Origin: Caenorhabditis elegans
Taxonomy: Eukaryota > Nematoda > Chromadorea > Rhabditida > Rhabditidae
Length of the DNA stretch: 64,000 nucleotides
Reading direction: 5' to 3'
Assembly (NCBI RefSeq): GCF_000002985.6
Contig: NC_003283.11
Location: 19,903,501 to 19,967,500 of the forward strand
In this document: positions 60,991 to 64,000 of the stretch, in pieces
Layout: each line of letters starts with the position of its first letter
Numbering within the stretch: position 1 is the stretch's first letter
Translations under genes and position numbers: made by a program
The notes under the pieces: model-generated
Database searches by the model: none
What the model saw: only the letters and a program-made list of their open reading frames with translations
Told to the model about the DNA's origin: nothing

Positions 60991-61194
60991 ATCAGAATAC
61001 ACGAAAAGAAGTCAGGGAGCATCTTCTTGCCTCCGGAAAAAAAAACAAAAAACTACAAACTACCTATATTTAGTCACGTGATATTTAGTCAATCAATTCC
61101 GTATTGCTAAAGTATATAACTGTCTAATTATCTATACTTTTATATCGATAACTATATATGTATAACTATATTTTAAGAGCACAATCAGATTTTT

Positions 61195-61600
61195 CAAACA
61201 AACTTCATTTATTCAGCTCTATGTGCTATGTAAGAGCTCTTCTACCTTTACCCCTGCATGATGCTATCGGTTGTAGTAACCCAGCTGGTTTTTATTCCGC
61301 TTTCTATCCTACTCCCAGTGTTTATTATTCTCTCTCTCCTTCTCCTATTCTGTGTTTGTAGAATAAATGTCACCCATCTGTCAGGCCCTCCTATTGTTCT
61401 ATCTCTTATTATATCTATTCTTTACATCGGCTGGCAGGTAAGACCCCTCACATCTCTTTGTTCATCTTTACTCAATATTGACTCAATAAAGATATATTTA
61501 ATCACTATTCATACTCTGGAAATGTTACACTGGAAATTGAAAAGGCATCTATGATAAGCCATACATAACTCTAATATGATTCTCAACGCTGGATAGTTGA
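61195..61600 (+). pseudogene. srh exon 3 and exon 4 fragments
   Basis: 61235-61310 resembles srh exon 3 (ATGCTATCGGTTGTAGTAAC then CCCAGCTGGTTTTTATTCCG). 61516-61560 (ATGTTACACTGGAAATTGAA then AAGGCATC) matches the end of srh exon 4 (ATGTTACACCTGAAATCGAA then AAGGTCG at 57329). The intervening sequence duplicates 58550-58735. Confidence 0.6.
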
Positions 61601-62199
61601 GAAAACCAGCTTGTGAAGTCATCCTAATTTAAAAATATAATGTTAAAATTGATATATGCATTGCATAAGTTTACACTGACAAAAACTAAACGGTTTTATT
61701 AGTCTTGATCAGCCAAATTTGCATATTTTTCAGTGTACACTAGTGTAAATTTTAAATTCATCGATTGAGGACATAAATTTTTAACATGATATATTTTAAA
61801 ATTAGATATAAAACAATATAATAATGTTGTTAGAAACTAACTATACTGCTACATAGTATTAATAATGATGTTAGCAATTAATAATGTTGTTTGCAATTAG
61901 CAATGTTGTTAATTATTAGTGAAGTCGTAAGTAATTAATAATATTGATAGTAATTAACATTACTGTTGGTAATTAATAATGTTGTTAGTAATCAATTTGT
62001 CTCTTGCGATTATTTCCATCTACTCGAATGTTGTTCTACAAAAGTGTTGGAATGTTAAAATTAATTATAGTTTTGAAATGAAGTCAGAATATCCTGCCCA
62101 TTACCTTAGTAGCATGTAGCAGGTGAATAAATCCAACAACAGATGAAAAAACGCATTACCTTATAATACAATCCTACACAATCATTTCCATTCCCCTCA
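61601..62199. other. AT-rich spacer with TTAATAATGTTGTTAG repeats
   Basis: 61850-62000 contains irregular repeats of AATTAATAATGTTGTTAGTA, resembling the reverse complement of the LINE-flanking repeat at 32851-38372. No gene was seen. Confidence 0.5.
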
Positions 62200-62754
62200 A
62201 TGTGCCTGGAAAGCTTGAACTTCCTGGCATCCGACAAGTTATATGCAGGAATTCTACATTTCCTTACTTGCATCGAAGTCCCACTTCATGCCTTCGGTGC
62301 CTACCTGATAGTAGTGAAGACTCCAAATAAAATGAAAATGGTTAAAGCTAGCATGCTATTGCTCCAACTTGTTGGAGCATCAGTCGATATTTTTATGAGT
62401 TTCTTAACCACTCCAGTACTCAATTTACCCGCCTGCTCTGGATATCCACTGGGATTCTCGTTACTTTTAGGGATCCCTACGTCTGTTCTGGTTTATATGG
62501 GTATCTCATTTGTCGGAGGTATGTGTTTAGGTACAAGGCTTCCTTAACGTCTGATTACCATTTCAGTAATCGGTGTAACTGTTCTGTTATTTTTTGAAAA
62601 TCGCTATCACCAACTCATCAATAGATCTTCTGGAGGCAGGAGTTGGAAGCGAATATTATATGTGTTGTTTCACTACGCGTTATCTGCAACATTTATAGCT
62701 CCGTCGTTTTTGAATATTCCAAGTGTAGATCAAGGAAAAGTACATACTTTTGAG
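62200..62754 (+). pseudogene. 5' half of an srh chemoreceptor gene
   Basis: Exons 62200-62518 and 62567-62754 match exons 1 and 2 of the intact srh at 55544-56775 with the same intron phase: MCLESLNFLASDKLYAGILH, FGAYLIVVKTPNKMKMVKAS, FENRYHQLINRSSGGRSWKR, ATFIAPSFLNIP. Both donors (GTATGT, GTGAGT) and the acceptor are intact and the frame is open. Exons 3 and 4 do not follow; a hexamer microsatellite, an element end and the transposase take their place. Confidence 0.8.
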
Positions 62755-62809
62755 GTGAGTTAATATTTTCTACTAGCAAAATCCCACAGGTTATATGGTT
62801 AGTGAATCT

Positions 62810-63075
<266 letters not shown>

Positions 63076-63180
63076 TTTTTTGTTTTCAGGAGTTTCAATT
63101 AATGGTGGAGTAGAAATAACAATTTTTCATAAATGAAAAAAAAAATCAAAGAAAAACAAACAACAGAAAAAAAACAAAAA

Positions 63181-63975
63181 TTATCCTACGGAAATGATAG
63201 AATTGTCAGACTCGTTGCCTTCTTCTTGACTTTCATCGATTCCAATATCCTGCACGAGGTCGACGAGAGAATTTTCTATACGCGTGCTGTTGAGAAGATC
63301 CAGACCCGACGGAATCGATCCGTTTGGTGCAAAACAGTGAATCTGATTATCTTCACTTCCATCTGTAGCGATTGTCAAGGCGCATCCTTTAAAGGATTTC
63401 AATATCAAATCCTTTGGAAGATCATTCCATGCGTTTTCAATCCATTCCAAGTATTGGAGCATTGACGGCGGACGCATGTTGTTGCTTTTTGTGAAGCTTT
63501 TCTGTCCATGCACCATCCAATCCTCATAACTTCGACGAATGCTAGCTTTGAAAGGAGAATTCCAGTAAACGTCGGGAGCCTAAGCGAACAATTTATGTAC
63601 CGTTTCAGATGATGATCATACCTGTACAAACTTTGTGCATCCACCGGGAACAACTGCTGTATCCACTTTCAAATTTTTGAGCACTCGTTTTGTTGCATCA
63701 CTGATATGGCATCTGAATGCGTCCCAAGCCAAAAGTCTTTTTCCAAAAAAAGGAGGCCCGATGATAGTGTTCAAGTAATCTTCTGTCACTTAATCGTTGA
63801 AAAACGTTCGATTACACCAGCTCAGTTGCAGACTGTTCTTGAATCTTGCGGCAATTTCTTTGTCAGGTCTGGTACGAGGAAGGAGCACATATGGACGGCA
63901 CTTATATCCATCGGCTCGAGCAGTTAGAAGCACTGTAACATGCATCTTTTCATGACCTGTCGTCTTAACTGGCAC
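63181..63975 (-). pseudogene. pogo/Tigger-type DDE transposase-like gene (partial, in-frame stop)
   Basis: Two minus-strand exons in view: 63975-63622 and 63579-63181, with a 42-bp intron; upstream exons lie beyond the right edge (acceptor TTTCAG at 63976-63981). DDE_1 landmarks: VKTTGHEKMHVTVLLTARAD GYK, LLAWDAFRCHISD (second catalytic Asp region), VPGGCTKFVQAPDVYWNSPF, RRSYEDWM, WIENAWNDLPKDLILKSF, CALTIATDGSEDNQ. A TAA at 63792-63790 interrupts the frame after RTFFND and the same frame resumes with VTEDYL, so the copy looks disabled unless spliced in a way I cannot see. A domesticated transposase gene that later decayed is possible. Confidence 0.7.
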
Positions 63976-64000
63976 CTGAAAGAGTATTAGACAACGTTTC

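Overview
The window is nematode nuclear DNA, almost certainly Caenorhabditis elegans. Genes have short AT-rich introns with TTTTCAG acceptors, many are members of nematode-expanded families (srh chemoreceptors, FTH-type F-box, Skp1-related, supplementary nuclear receptors), and the intergenic DNA is full of short tandem, foldback and LINE repeats. From recalled gene order (fars-2, chk-2, a YIPF4 gene, skr-4, algn-7, tmed-4) it looks like the Y60A3A region of chromosome V. That placement is recognition, not a search. Exon models were built by hand from splice sites, reading-frame continuity and family similarity; each complete model below sums to a whole number of codons.

Layout. 0.7-3.9 kb: minus-strand mitochondrial phenylalanyl-tRNA synthetase, cut by the left edge. 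5.6-12.5 kb: minus-strand chk-2, an FHA plus kinase checkpoint kinase of meiotic prophase. 13.1-16.4 kb: plus-strand YIPF4-like Golgi protein, divergent from chk-2. 13.6-18.0 kb: a roughly 300-bp-period array of hairpin repeats that changes orientation. 18.3-22.6 kb: an island bounded by direct repeats, holding a KA1-only gene, a decayed chemoreceptor, skr-4 and a nuclear-receptor ligand-binding-domain gene. 23.3-24.4 kb: nested foldback. 24.4-30.8 kb: minus-strand algn-7 (DPAGT1), with a palindromic element and an RTE-like fragment in introns. 32.0-43.1 kb: minus-strand short-chain dehydrogenase whose intron 4 carries two LINEs. 43.4-45.6 kb: minus-strand tmed-4. 46.5-51.5 kb: plus-strand F-box/FTH gene whose first intron holds a 1.9-kb palindrome. 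52.0-55.3 kb: plus-strand ABHD3-type hydrolase. 55.5-62.8 kb: an srh chemoreceptor cluster (one intact, three decayed) mixed with LTR-retrotransposon gag fragments. 63.2-64.0 kb: minus-strand pogo/Tigger-type transposase with an in-frame stop, cut by the right edge.

The conserved genes serve unrelated housekeeping jobs: mitochondrial translation, meiotic checkpoint, Golgi and ER traffic, and N-glycan initiation. tmed-4 and the dehydrogenase are 331 bp apart in the same direction and could be an operon. No new multi-gene system is evident. The most notable signals are a canonical minus-1 frameshift heptamer joining the two LINE ORFs, a perfect 107-bp inverted repeat placing exon 3 of the YIPF4 gene between complementary introns, the direct-repeat-bounded gene island, and a giant palindrome with a candidate 9-bp target duplication inside a minisatellite.
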